A stretch of DNA of 64,000 nucleotides. Origin: Boswellia sacra. Lineage: Eukaryota > Streptophyta > Magnoliopsida > Sapindales > Burseraceae. The position numbers and the translations under genes were made by a program. The notes under the pieces are model-generated. The model was not told the DNA's origin and searched no databases. It was given only the letters and a program-made list of their open reading frames with translations. The stretch is from the NCBI GenBank assembly GCA_013180625.2, contig SNVD02002403.1, positions 100,426 through 164,425 of the forward strand, in the 5' to 3' direction. This document shows, piece by piece, positions 11,453-22,380 of this stretch. How positions within the stretch are numbered: position 1 is the first letter of the stretch; the number at the start of each line of letters is the position of its first letter.

Positions 11453-12217
11453 TAGGGGAAGTTGATTCTGATGGAAATATGAAATTCTAATACCTTGTGT
11501 TGGTACAATGAGTCCTTGCATCACTATACTTTTGCACACAATGAGCATGAACTGCCTAAATCAGTCATGTGGCATTAGCATGAGAATTCTTTGGCTCCAT
11601 TCACCCTTAACAACTTATGTTGGTGTCACCACCTTTGAGCATGTACCATTGAATTGGTATAAAAAAAAAAAAATTAGCCTAAAAGGACATATCTCGCTTG
11701 AAGGAGCCCAAACTATTGGACCCTTGAGACTGAAGCCCATATAGACATGGTTTTTGGATATTTAGCCTCGAAACTTCCAATAGGCTGAATATCCAAAACC
11801 CATGTTGAGATGCATGTTTATGGATGAGAATTCCCTATGATTAGAATAACATTAACTCAAAACCTCATGGAACCATGACCAAATGCCACATGTCAAGTTA
11901 CCCATAAGGATAAAATAGGAACATGTGTCATGAGTTAAGTTTATCATGATGTTTTGAAAACCATGTTATGATAAGCATGAAGAATCCAACATCAACATGA
12001 ATGTTTGAATTAGGAGAGAGAATCTCACATTACCACATCCTATAATGATGTCATAGGAATGAAGTCTAAAATCCTAGGAAAATGGACTCAACCTCACGTG
12101 TGTGGTAGGAATAAGGTTGGAAGGATGAAAGTGTGTCTATGCCCTTGTATGAGCATGCATCATATCATACATACATGCATGCACGCATGGCATTAACACC
12201 TTTGTTTTGTAGCCATC
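11453..12217 (+). other. Leader of Tat element 2
   Basis: This is untranslated leader between PBS and gag. It is homologous to the leader at 36970-37368 plus 47321-47872 and to the minus-strand leader 29780-28801 (shared blocks: AGTTGATTCTGAT; TTGGTATAAAAA; CTGAAGCCCATA). A CATG-rich tract sits at 12153-12189. Confidence 0.65.
12153..12189. promoter_or_regulatory. CATGCATG-rich tract ahead of gag
   Basis: The tract holds GCATGCATCATATC and ACATGCATGCACGCATGG, i.e. repeated CATGCA (RY-type) palindromes, about 30-65 nt before the gag start. Matching tracts sit at 28830-28857 (minus element) and 47808-47844. Confidence 0.55.
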
Positions 12218-13060
12218 ATAGCTTGGGTTAGGCGAGATAAGTTATGAGGAACTGCATCACGCAATAACAACAACGCTGAAATGGCTCAGATTAGGGCTAA
12301 CATCACCGTGCTCTAACAACAAATGGCCCAACTTATTGAAACTTTATAGAATGGGCCACACCATATGACCCAATCTCCAGTTGAGGGTAATGGTGGTGAA
12401 AATGGCGAGACAAGCCAAGATAGCAATAGGTGGAAAAGCCCAATCAATCAAAAAGAACCCAAATCGATCAAACAATTGACCAAAGAGATGGAAAAAGTCC
12501 AATCCCTCTTGAAGAAGAAAGGGTTAATAAAGGTCGAAGACCTAGAAGGCATTTTGCTCATTGGGGACAACGATTTGCATCCTAATTGTTGTATGCCAAA
12601 CTTGCCCAAGTTTAATGACGAGGGCAATTTGAAGACACATCTAAGACAGTATGCAATCGTCATGGCTACCATTTCTTTGTCAAAGGAGCACATATTGAAG
12701 TACTTCATGTTATCCTTAGGCAATGATGCGGTAGTATGGTACCATGAACTCCCTAAGAGGTCCGAGAAGATTGGAAAGAGTTATCCAAATAGTTCGTAGA
12801 ATAGTATCATCAAAACGTCATCAGGGCCAAAGTTGCCAAGATGACCACGAGGCCCATAGAGAAGGATCAAGTCTGTATGGTGATCAATGGAGCCCATGCC
12901 TTCATCAATGATAGGCTTATAGGCTTTCCAATTAAGACATTTGAAGATTTGTGTGATTCGAGCATTCAAATATAAGATTTGGAGGCCAGGAAGAGGAGAA
13001 GCAACAATAGAAATCAAGAGCAGTATGACCAATCTAGCGGGTCAAACAATGATGATGCAT
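12218..13060 (+). pseudogene. gag remnant of Tat element 2
   Basis: The start codon is ATA where the copy at 47873 has ATG (GCTTGG follows in both), directly after TTTTGTAGCCATC. A 144-residue open stretch (12365-12799) carries the capsid block NLPKFNDEGNLKTHLRQYA and DAVVWYHELPKRSEKIG. After a frame change the end reads RLIGFPIKTFEDLCDSS near 12913-12960 and an Asn-rich tail. The stretch that should hold LRDLE is deleted between about 12800 and 12825. Pol is absent; a different module begins at 13061. Confidence 0.75.
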
Positions 13061-14690
13061 AAGTGCATCATCGATAAAAGACTTGATCGATAATAGGAGA
13101 ATTCCTAATTTAAGGAGAGAATAATGATGTTTTGAAATGCTTTGTCTTAAGAATGATATGAGAGTTGTATTCTTTTGTTGATCATTGATAAAATCATGAT
13201 ACTCATTGGAAATAGATTTTTGGTGTTTGCATGCTTGACTCTTTTTGCTAGATGAGTTTCATTCTCGATTCTTCAATTGTTTAAGCACAATAGCCATGAA
13301 TATGGAACTTTATATCACTTAGAGAAACTTTATGTAAATAAAGCTTGGTGTTAAGATCCCACAAGACTCTAGAACCTGTTTGATCACCAGTCAAGGTGAA
13401 ATCCTAGGCTTCACGACATAAAGGAAGTGATTTAGGCCTTCTTTGGATCGATTGAGCCTTTCAAGCCCACCTATACCTACTTCATCATCACTAGTATATC
13501 TTGTTGAGCCTAATCAAGCCTTTTGTTTGTTAAACCACAAAATTTATCCTAACACTAGAAAATTTTATTCCTTACATAGCAGTATTAACTCAGAACATAT
13601 GAACATTCTAGAAAAGAGTATTGAGAGCCATGCTTATAGGGGAAAGAAAGGAAGTTGACAAGTTTTTATGCAATTTTGAGCTCCAAAAAAAAAGGGGACA
13701 AAAAAAGAAGAAGAAGAAGGGAACAAAAAGAAAAAAAGAAAGAAAAAATGAAAAAAAAAGATAAGAAGAAGAAAAGAAAAGAAGAGTGCTAAGCCTCTTG
13801 TTTGTAAAATTTAGGGGTGTAGTTACTCCAAATCAAAAGCAAAGTAAACATAGTAGGTGAAAACTCAAAGTTTCGGGGCACAGATGGATGAAGTTGATAC
13901 TCTCAAATAAAACCTAGAATGGTTGTATGACTATAGGTAAGATAACCTTATAGTTTACTTTATCATACCTTGACCCTATCCTATCATTACAAGCTTGATA
14001 AAGCCCTAAGGATCCTTGATGTTGTGATGAGCCTACACAGTAGAGAGTGGTGTGAAAAGCAGGCTTATGGTAGTCCTTCTATCTTTAGAGATTGATCACT
14101 ATTTTCTATTTGCACAAACCTATCTGAGTCTTAACAAGTGAAGTATGATTGGCTATGCACACATACACTAAGAATCTTAATGAAGTGATTCTAGCATTAT
14201 AGTCAAAATTGTGAACAACTAAAATGTCAATGTATTACCTTTGGGCTATTGAGCTTGAGAAATCTTTGAAGAATTTGAATGTGAATCAAATTAATACATA
14301 ACTCACATTCAGTATTTCAACTTGTTGTTGAAAACATTTCAAAAAGAAGAAAATCTGTCAACAATTCCTATCAATAGTATCAAAGAAAGCAATTGTGCCT
14401 CCAATAGTGAAGAAGCAAGATATATGGACGAAGTTAGCTATTTCGTCTAGCATGGATGTTTACAAAGGAGGAATAAGGCCTTTAAGGCTAGATGAAGAAA
14501 TTCCTCAAGATAATACTTGACTCTTCATACAGGGGGTAAGGAATTACTCATTTATCTTAAGGAGTGAAATGAAGCAAGGGACAAATAGTTGTCCAATCAT
14601 CTTGAGTAAGAAATGAAATAATGGGGCAAAGAATAGCCCTAATCATTTTGAAAATCATGGCAGATATTATCTCAAAGGAAGTGTAAGAAA
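13061..14690 (+). other. Pol-replacing 3' module X (copy 1), non-coding
   Basis: No coding potential was seen. The block is homologous to 33000-33870, and to the 3' region of Athila element A read on the minus strand (compare ACTTAGAGAAACTTTATG at 13317 and GATTTAGGCCTTCTTTGGAT at 13430 with the complement near 39975 and 39870). A purine tract (about 13685-13790) and a block GATTTAGGC...GAGCC...AAGCC are shared by all copies. It joins gag directly to the Tat 3' region, giving a non-autonomous element. Confidence 0.65.
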
Positions 14691-14756
14691 TGATGCTAGA
14701 ATAGATAGCCTCTCTTATAACCAAATATGAGAAAAAGAAACAAAGAAAAATAAGAA

Positions 14757-15055
14757 AAAAGCCTGCTTAGTCAAAAACCTAAAAAGACAGCTTAAACAAA
14801 AATTAAAGCATGTCCGCTAAGCTAAAAACCCGAAAAGGCAGCTTAGGCAAAAGTTAGGGCATGAAAAGAAAAAAGAAAAAAAAAACTTGCGAAGTTGAAA
14901 ACTCAAAAAGGGTGGCTTAGGCAAAAGTTAGGGCAAGCTCGCTAAGTCACAAATCGGAAAGGGCAGCTTAGGCAAAAATTAGAGCATAAATGACAAGAAG
15001 AAGAAGAAGAACGCCCTAAGTCAAAAACCTGAAAGGGTGACTTAGCCAAACTTTA
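14757..15055. repeat. CTAAG/CTTAG hairpin tandem repeats (copy 2)
   Basis: Five units equivalent to 7211-7504, with the same arms (GCTAAGCTAAAAACCCG ... GGCAGCTTAGGC). The arms remain complementary although the loops and spacers differ. Confidence 0.75.
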
Positions 15056-15429
15056 AGGTTAAAAGAAAAATACCTGAAGAAGTAGAACACTGCCACCGAA
15101 TCTCTGACTCAGATCCATCCTGACATGATCCAGTTACTATCTCAGCCATAATTAAGGGAACAGTTGTTAAACTTGAGCCCATTTGAGGAATGATAATCAC
15201 AAGATACAGGTCACTAAGGCCATTCAAAGAGACCAATAAAAACTGCACAAAAAGGAAGAACTGAAGAAGGTGAAGCTAATCGGATGTGCTCTTATCCATC
15301 ATCTTGAGCAAACACATGACAGAAGATAATGTCACTCTACCACTTCTAGTGTAAATGCTCATGGTAGAAATTAAAAAGTCAAAAAGTTGGCAAGAAATTA
15401 ATGGCACTAAGAATTGAATGAATGAGAAA

Positions 15430-15648
15430 TGAATACGGCAGAGAATTCCTCACACGAGGGGTAAAGCTCTTGCCTATTGAAGTAGTAGACATGATCCTAA
15501 GGATCCCCGAAGGTTGTGCATTCCTTAAGAAAAGGAACATCGAGCTTTACATGTTGAAGAAATTTCAGATTGTAGAGTCTACTAGGTTCGAGTCATTTCC
15601 AATCATCATCTTTCAAAAGCTTCAAGAAAGGATGAAGAATTCAGACAT
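15430..15648 (-). pseudogene. Antisense ORF remnant (copy 2)
   Basis: The minus-strand ATG at 15648-15646 begins MSEFF and, after a frameshift, continues LLKDDDWK, matching copy 1 (8144). Several stops interrupt the stretch. The plus-strand 86-codon open frame at 15422-15682 is its shadow. Confidence 0.5.
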
Positions 15649-16084
15649 GTTAGGAATTGTGAGAAGAAGTGTTGGAAGGTAGAAAGGAAAATGAGAAAGC
15701 CAATGGCAACAATCCTTACTCATTATCACCATTATCATTAGTGTCAACTAAAGAAGCGACAACCTAAACCCAAAGATGCTTAAGCTCTTACTCTAGACGC
15801 TCTTTTTGCCAGCAACCCATCTGGTCCAAGCAAAAAGCATATAGTTAGAAAAGATTATTAAAGACATCATGCATACATGAAACATGAAACATGTTCTTGC
15901 AGGAAGGGCAATCCAGGATGATGTAAAGTATAAAAGTGGCCTAATTTTGTAGAATCACAAAGCAGTATGAAATACTGGGGTTAACCATAAAGGAAATGGG
16001 CTCAACATCTAAAGGAGTAGCAGTAGCAGCATGATGTGCAAGATAGGCTTGATGAGACCCAATAGGAATAGCACGATATGGAAG

Positions 16085-16640
16085 TTAGTATTGATGAGAC
16101 CCAATAGGAAGCAATACAATGTGCAAGTTAGTCTCGATGAGATCTAAGAGAAACAGTATGATGTGTAAGACAATCTTTATGAGACTCAACAAAAGAAGCA
16201 TAATGTGCAAGACAGTCTTGATGAGATCCAAGAGAAGTAGCATGATGTGTAAGATAATCTTGATGAGACCCAACAGAAGATGCACAAGGTGCAAGAGAGT
16301 CTCGATAAGGTCCAAGAGAAGTAGCACATTGTGCAAGTTAGTCTCAATGAGACCCAACAGGAAGTAGCACATATGTAAGAATGTCTTGATGAGACCTAAC
16401 AGAAGTAGCACGATATGCAAGTTAGTCTTGATGAGACCCAACAAGAAGTAGCACGATGTTCAAGTTAGTCTCGATGAGACCCAATGGAAGCAGCATGATG
16501 TGCAAGTCAATATCGAGGAGATGCAATAGAAGTAGCATGATATGTAACTCAGTCTCAGTGAGACCTAATAGAAGTAGCATGATATGCAACTCAGTTTCAA
16601 TGAGACCTAGCAAAAGCAACACGATAGGCAATTCAATCTT
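16085..16640. repeat. 42-bp minisatellite, about 13 units
   Basis: Units of 42-43 bp follow the pattern GATGAGACCCAACAGAAG then TAGCACGATGTGCAAGTTAGTCTC. Because most units are 42 bp, both strands stay open through much of the array with 14-residue repeats (LLGLIETNLHIVLL-like on minus, RPNRSSMMCKLVSM-like on plus). Diverged, longer-spaced copies go on to about 16930 (16641-16930). Confidence 0.9.
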
Positions 16641-16955
16641 GATAGAAGTAGCATGAGATGCAAGTCGCCAGGATTAGGCAATTCAGTCTTGACGAGAACT
16701 AATGGAAGTAGCATGATGTGCAAGTCAATCAGATAAGGCAATTCAGTCTCGATGGGAACCAGTGGAAGTAACATGATCTTCAAGTCACCTGGATTAGGCT
16801 CCTCAATTCAGCACGATGTGCAAGCTATATGAATAAGGTTCGATGGGACTCCTATCAAGCAGCATGATGTGCAAAGGTAGTTTCATCTTGATGAGATTCC
16901 TCTTAAACAGCATGATGTGTAAAAGCAAATATCATAAAGAGGGCATCTCATTTTT

Positions 16956-17180
16956 AGAAGGATGTTCACCTTCAAGAAGGAATCTCCCTCGAAGAAAGCA
17001 TCCACTTTGAAGAAGGCATCTTCCTCAAAGAAGATATCCACCTTGAAGAAGGAATCTCCCTCAAAGAAGGCATATTCCTCGAAGAAGGCATCCACCTTGA
17101 AGAAAGAATCTCCCTTGAACAAGGTATCCACCTTAAAGAAGAAATCTCCCTCGAAGAAGGCATCCGCCATGAATAAGACG
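16956..17180. repeat. 18-bp tandem repeat, about 12 units
   Basis: Units alternate between GAATCTCCCTCGAAGAAG-like and GCATCCACCTTGAAGAAG-like 18-mers, so there is a 36-bp higher-order pattern in places. The plus strand is open with hexapeptide repeats (SPSKKA, STLKKE) from 16962 to 17318. Confidence 0.9.
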
Positions 17181-17329
17181 TTGACCTTAAAAAGGCATCT
17201 TTTTTGTTTCACCATAAAGAAGGAATTTGAAGTCTACCCAATAGAAGGAATTTTGAAGAAGAAATTTGAAGCTCACCCTAAAGGACTTGAAAAAAGAAGA
17301 AGATTGATAATCAGATAGTTTGAAGGGTA

Positions 17330-17512
17330 AAAGGTAAAAAGTCAAAGGGAGAGAAAAGAGAGAGAGAGGAAGAGAAAAGATAAAAAGATAAAGAACTAAA
17401 AGAGAAGAGAGAGAAAAAGAAAGAGAAAGAAGAGATGAAAAGAGAACGAGAAGAAGAGAGAGAAAAGAAAAAAGGAAAGAGAGAGATAGAGAGAGAGAGA
17501 GAGAGAAAGGCT
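17330..17512. repeat. GA-rich low-complexity tract
   Basis: Almost pure purine on the plus strand (GAGAGAGAGGAAGAG and similar). A matching tract occurs at 22400-22530 in the next 3' region. Confidence 0.85.
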
Positions 17513-18124
17513 GAAAACTTTACGTCGGCCTTAAAACATTAAAGGAGTCTTTGAAACATTTCAGTTGTAAGCACTCGACCATGAAAATAGTTTAGCAACT
17601 TACAAGGAAAAAAGAGCAACATCAGTCGATAGAATCTTTAATTGAAATCACATGGAAGAATTTCTCCAGATACTAGAAAGCAATTGTTAAAGAACACACG
17701 GAATAAGGTAAAATTTTAAATTGATTTTACATTATTGAGAAATGTCTGAATCTTGTAGGAATTTGCAAAGACAAGGGAAAAATCCTCAATGAGTCAGATA
17801 ATGAACAACATGATTCTCAAGTAAAAAGAATAATGAATGGAAGAATGAAGGATGTCAGAACTCAAGAGATTTCCTAGTGGATCAGAAGAAATCAATAATG
17901 GAAACAAGAATACTTAAAAGAAGGGCATGAAACCTAATAAGTACAAAGACAAGAAGAAACATGAAAAATACTTAAAAGAAGGGCATGAACCCAACGAATG
18001 CAAAGTTTGAAGAGATCAATGAAGAATGAAGAATACTGAACCGAAGGTATGAAGACTGAGAAGGTCTAAACACTATGAAGCAGTGCATAATAGAAGTTGT
18101 CCCAGTGGGCATGCATTAGAAGGA

Positions 18125-18315
18125 AACCTTAAGAAGTAGGTGCACTTAAGAGTGTTTTAAGCCCTTAGAACAAGCACATACCCTAGGAAGAAGCCCACTG
18201 AAGAGTGTTGAAAATCCTAAGAAGTAGGTGCACTTAAGAGTATTTTAAGCCTTGAGAATAGGCACACTGAAGAGTGTTACCAAACCCCAAGAAGTTGATG
18301 CACTAAAGAGTGTTT
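18125..18315. repeat. ~50-bp diverged tandem repeats
   Basis: Units contain AAGAAGTAGGTGCACTTAAG followed by AGTGTTTTAAGCCC or AGTGTTACCAAACCC. A homologous array lies at 23165-23390. Confidence 0.75.
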
Positions 18316-18355
18316 TATCGTAGCATCATAAGGATGCTTTCTAGCCCTTAAAGAG

Positions 18356-18595
18356 GCACATCCGCCCTTAGACAGGCACATCTACCCTTAGATGGGCACC
18401 TCATCCCTTCAATGGGCAAATCTGCCCTTAGACGAGCTGATGCGCCCTTAGATGGGCAGATGCACCCTTAGATGGGTAGATGTGCCTTTAGACGAGCAAA
18501 TGCACCCTTAGACAGGCAGAAGCACCCTTAGATAGGTACATCCGCCCTTAGACAGGCACCTTAGCCTTTAGAAGAGCACATTAGTCCTTGAATGG
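18356..18595. repeat. 20-bp minisatellite, 12 units
   Basis: Twelve consecutive 20-mers fit the consensus GCAGATGCACCCTTAGATGG with no indels between 18356 and 18595. The parallel 3' region near 23410-23470 keeps only two or three diverged units. Confidence 0.9.
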
Positions 18596-18744
18596 ACACA
18601 CTTTTTGTAAGAGCAGAAGGAGATGACGAGAAAGTCTGAAAGAAGGAGGACGAAGGCGAAGATGTTCAAATGCAAGAAAGAAAGACGAAGCAAGAGTACT
18701 TTGTCGACTTTTGAGTCCCACAAACCTCTCCAAAATAGGTAAGC

Positions 18745-20758
18745 TATAAACATTGAATTTTTGAGGCTCGAAAAAGGAATGAAGATGAATGTCGAGCAAA
18801 TAAAATGACTAAAATGCCCTTGGAGGCCAAGAAAGGAAAGGTGAGAGGGAGTTGGTGAAAGGTCTTGAAATTAACATATGACTTCAAAAAATAACAAAAA
18901 TTAATCTATGAGGAATCTGATGATGACTCTTGTAACTTGTGTAGCTACGAATGTCTAATTTTCATAAAAATTTACGGATCATGAATCAGAGATGAAATAA
19001 AACATTTATAAGCAATTGAATAGACAAAGGTCATAAGGGATTGCAGTACAAAATTGTAAAATCATAAGGGCCAAATAATAGGGTACTGTTCATGTGGTAC
19101 TGTTCATCCGAATCCCACATTTTTTATATTACTTTTTCACTCCAAGGAAAGCCTATATAAGTACACCTTGGGCACACTTCTCAAGGCATCCAGAAATCCT
19201 CTCTCTCCCTCTAGGACACACTTGTGAGAATTCTAAGGAGTCTTTTCTAGTATAATATTTTTCGGCCGTTTTATATTGCTCTAAACTAGGAAAAGGTATG
19301 TCCTGCGAGCAGTTTTCTCTTCTCCCTCATATTTTCTTCTTTATTTTTCTTGCTTAGAATTAAGCATGTTTTGGTTTATTTATGCTTAGAATAAGCATGT
19401 TTAGGATTTGTTTTTATGCTTAGAAGCATGCTAGGATTATATTGAATTGTTCTAACCCTTATTTACTTTGCAAGATGGATAAGCATGTCGAGATAAGTCC
19501 GTTATCCCTCTTTTAGCTAGAAACATGTTTAGAAATTTAATTTTTTCACGAATGCTTAGAATCATGCTTAGGACCACATGATCAAAATCATGCTAGAAGA
19601 ACTTATATTTACTTTGATGTTTGCTAGGAAATATCAAAGAATAGACAAGAATTACCATTTTGCCCTTCGATGTCTTATTTGAGCTACAATAGCTATGATT
19701 GAAGTGGATTGCTTCGATCAATCTGCAAATGTCATGTTTAGGCTAGAATATGTCATGATAAATATGATTAGGCTAGAATTGCCTTAAATTAATATGAATT
19801 ATGCTAGAATAGCAATAGGCTAGAATATGACATGATAACTATGATTAGGCTAGAATTGCCATGAATTAATATTAATTATGCTAGAATAACAATAGGCTAG
19901 AATACCATGACAGAATTATCAAATCTAGGCTAGAATGCCATGATATTGGATTATGGCTTTGTATTGAATTCATTGATTAATGAATGTATGAATGTACCAT
20001 GAATGCACTTTAATTAAAATGATACCATGAAGTGGTGGTGGACTCATATTGATGATGGACGACCATCACTAAAGGCTAATATATGTATGAATATGCATGT
20101 AGAGGTTTGATAAACATGGAATAGACTCACATATGGTGGTGAGGAATTCCTTATTTATAGAATCTAAAATTGATTGCTTATTAAATGTATGATTTGCATG
20201 AATATGATTTTATTATTGAATACTTGATTTGTGTGAATGTTATATTTGGAGTGTTGTAAGTGCAATTACTTTATTTTATTATTGAAGAATAATGGATGTA
20301 ATCCTCTTCCCCTTCCCCCATGTTTGAAAGGAGTTGTAACTCTATTCTCCTCCATCTTTCTATGTATGAAGACACAATTGCTTTGATTGAATAATCACTT
20401 CACATGACTAAAGAAGATAAAATATGACATGTGTGTATAAAACGAACAACTCTAAGTGGACTAAGTAATAATATGAGCTATTCTTATTTGGTATTTCCCT
20501 AATGGAAGTCAGATTTATATCCAGGTGGGTGGAATGACTCGTCTCTAACTTTTCAAACCTATCTCTGAAGGGATGAGGGTAGTTTAGGTCATGAAGTAGG
20601 GGATTGGATTGCCCCAATTCATTCCCAATTTAATAATTAGGTGGCGACTCCATTCTCTAGACATTCCCGTGGCTCGTTTGTGTTCCCTTAGGTCTTGAAA
20701 GAGGCTTTGATACAGTGCCATTATCGCAAACGCTCTAGCAAGAAGAAAGCCCCATTCA
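18745..20758 (+). repeat. LTR2 (Tat type), 3' LTR of element 2
   Basis: It begins TATAAACATTGAATTTTTGA and ends GAAAGCCCCATTCA. A TATA box CTATATAA is at 19153-19160, preceded by TACTGTTCATGTGG and a second TACTGTTCATC. It aligns with LTR1 along its length. The sequence after 20758 does not look like a PBS; it enters an antisense gene region instead. Confidence 0.8.
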
Positions 20759-20939
20759 TAGTCGTATAATCTAACACCTCTACTCCATGGCCAAACCAAC
20801 CGAATCAATCATCAGAACTGGTAGCGAAGGAGGAATCAAATGATGCGATAGGCCTTCGAATCAATTCCATATGTGATCACCCAAATGCCATGTCATGCTG
20901 TTCGCACAAGGAAGAAGGATGCAGTAGTAGTTGAATAGG

Positions 20940-22169
20940 GAGGTGACCCTCATATCCGTCGAGCAGTTCTCCTTGGGTCCCCAACACTTAGAGCCAATCT
21001 GTGAAGAATAAAGAAGCATGGTAAGATTGTGATGTAAATGAAATACTTACTATAATGTTTGTTGCCTTCTCCCAGGTCATCATATGATATAATCACAAAA
21101 GAAGTCCAGCTCATGAGACCTCTCGAGCTTTGCACGACGTGCAACCAACATCCTCATCTATAGGAAAGAAAAGTCTTCACAAGCAGGGAGGGGAGAAGGA
21201 AGAACTCCTAACTCATATGCCCACATCTATCATGAATGAGGCAAAATTAGACATGGAATTCATACAGATAAGACATAAAGGTGTAAAGAAAAAAGAAAGA
21301 AATTACCTCAAGAAGTGGATCAAACCCAATATTCCTCGAAACACTCAACAAGCAGGATCCAAACTGAAATATAACTGGCTGAGAGTGGCACGGCCCCAGT
21401 CGAAATCCCTCACTTAGTCACGATTCTAGAGGGCAGGAAGTAGAGTCAATAAGGTGGTGCTCGATGCGTTAGCGAAGAGTTTCAAACTTAGTAGATACAT
21501 GATAAAGCTACATGCATATTGATCCACCTCAACTGAAGTCAAGTTGGATCTCGTCCTCCAATACTCATTCAAAGGAGCGTATCGAATTGTAACATTATTC
21601 TTGACCTTTACCTCATATCCAAGAAGCTATCAGATCAAGTTTTGCTTATCCCATGAGTCTACAATACGGGCGCTAATAGGAATGACCTCACCACTACATG
21701 GAAGGCCAATTAGAGTTGCAATTTCAAGAGGCATGATAGTCATCTCATCGATCGAAAGATGAAAAGTGTGATTCATGTCCATCCACCTCTCATATAAAGC
21801 GACTAATGCTCAATGATCAGTATACTGAGAAGCATGTGGAAGACAAGTGATAAACTCATAAAAGTCGGCAGTAGCAATCCTACTTCTAACAACCTCATTC
21901 TCTATATCTAAAAATCGAAAAAGACCCACACATCTTGTTCTTATGGTAGTCCTAAGGCAAGAAATGAAAGTTCCTGCATAAATATATACCTAGAAAATTC
22001 CTAGAAAATGGAAAATTGAAGAACAAAGAAGAATGCATACTTGGCTGATCATGTGGGAAACCATATCATAGACAACAGGCACCTCTTGGTCCTTCGGAAG
22101 ACCCTTCATTGTCGATTTCCATGCTGGATCACTTTCATTCAAGTCAAGATGGACTACATGATCCGCCAT
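20940..22169 (-). pseudogene. Antisense plant-mobile-domain (PMD)-like gene remnant
   Basis: On the minus strand ATG at 22169-22167 opens 43 codons, MADHVVHLDLNESDPAWKST to SHMISQ at 22041. GTATGC follows at 22040 and TATGCAG ends at 21974, so a short 67-bp intron is possible. Further on, near 21800-21640, the strand reads LYERWMDMNHTFHLSIDEMT then IATLIGLPCSGEVIPI, the hallmark of the PMD fold (ERW...THTFHL..GEMTITPLD...LTGL). Later blocks (YAPLNEYWRTR near 21570, GRATLSQLYFSL-like near 21390) and VGDPRRTARR near 20970 extend it. Stops (for example 21819 and 21629) break it. PMD proteins are transposon-derived; antisense PMD genes are known in the 3' regions of Tat-type elements. Confidence 0.65.
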
Positions 22170-22271
22170 TGGAAAGAGGAAGTCGAGATAAACATGTAGG
22201 AGAAAACCAGAAGTGAATCAGATGAAGAATGAAGAAGTTACGCACAAATGAAGTAACAAGAGGACGAATGA

Positions 22272-22280
22272 GCTTTATAC
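22272..22280 (-). promoter_or_regulatory. TATA-like box of antisense PMD gene
   Basis: GTATAAAGC on the minus strand, about 100 nt upstream of the ATG at 22169. Confidence 0.4.
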
Positions 22281-22380
22281 AAGCCCTTAAATGCTGACTA
22301 GCAGTCAAACCATCGAGCAACTGTTGACTAACCACCAACCGGTGGTCAGATAGTTGGGTGGGTGTTTGACAGCGAACCAG

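Larger units (their letters stand above)
14691..18744. other. 3' region of Tat element 2, rich in minisatellites
   Basis: It begins with GATGCTAGAATAGATAGCC, matching 7142 onward in element 1. In order it holds the CTAAG/CTTAG array (14757-15055), a decayed antisense ORF (15430-15648), a decayed antisense exon (15711-15830), a 42-bp minisatellite (16085-16640), its diverged extension (16641-16930), an 18-bp array (16956-17180), a GA-rich tract (17330-17512), about 50-bp repeats (18125-18315) and a 20-bp array (18356-18595). The rest (about 17513-18120) resembles 22540-23150 and shows no genes. Confidence 0.75.

Noticed and set aside
16085..16656. Long Leu-rich ORF on minus and Lys/Ser/Met-rich ORFs on plus as membrane or secreted proteins
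   Set aside because: They are translations of the 42-bp minisatellite; openness follows from the period being a multiple of three.
16962..17318. 118-codon Lys/Ser-rich ORF as a histone-like protein
   Set aside because: Product of the 18-bp repeat within a non-coding 3' region; no homologous ORF in the sister regions.
16000..18600. CRISPR array
   Set aside because: Repeats are contiguous minisatellites without unique spacers of constant length, in plant nuclear DNA.
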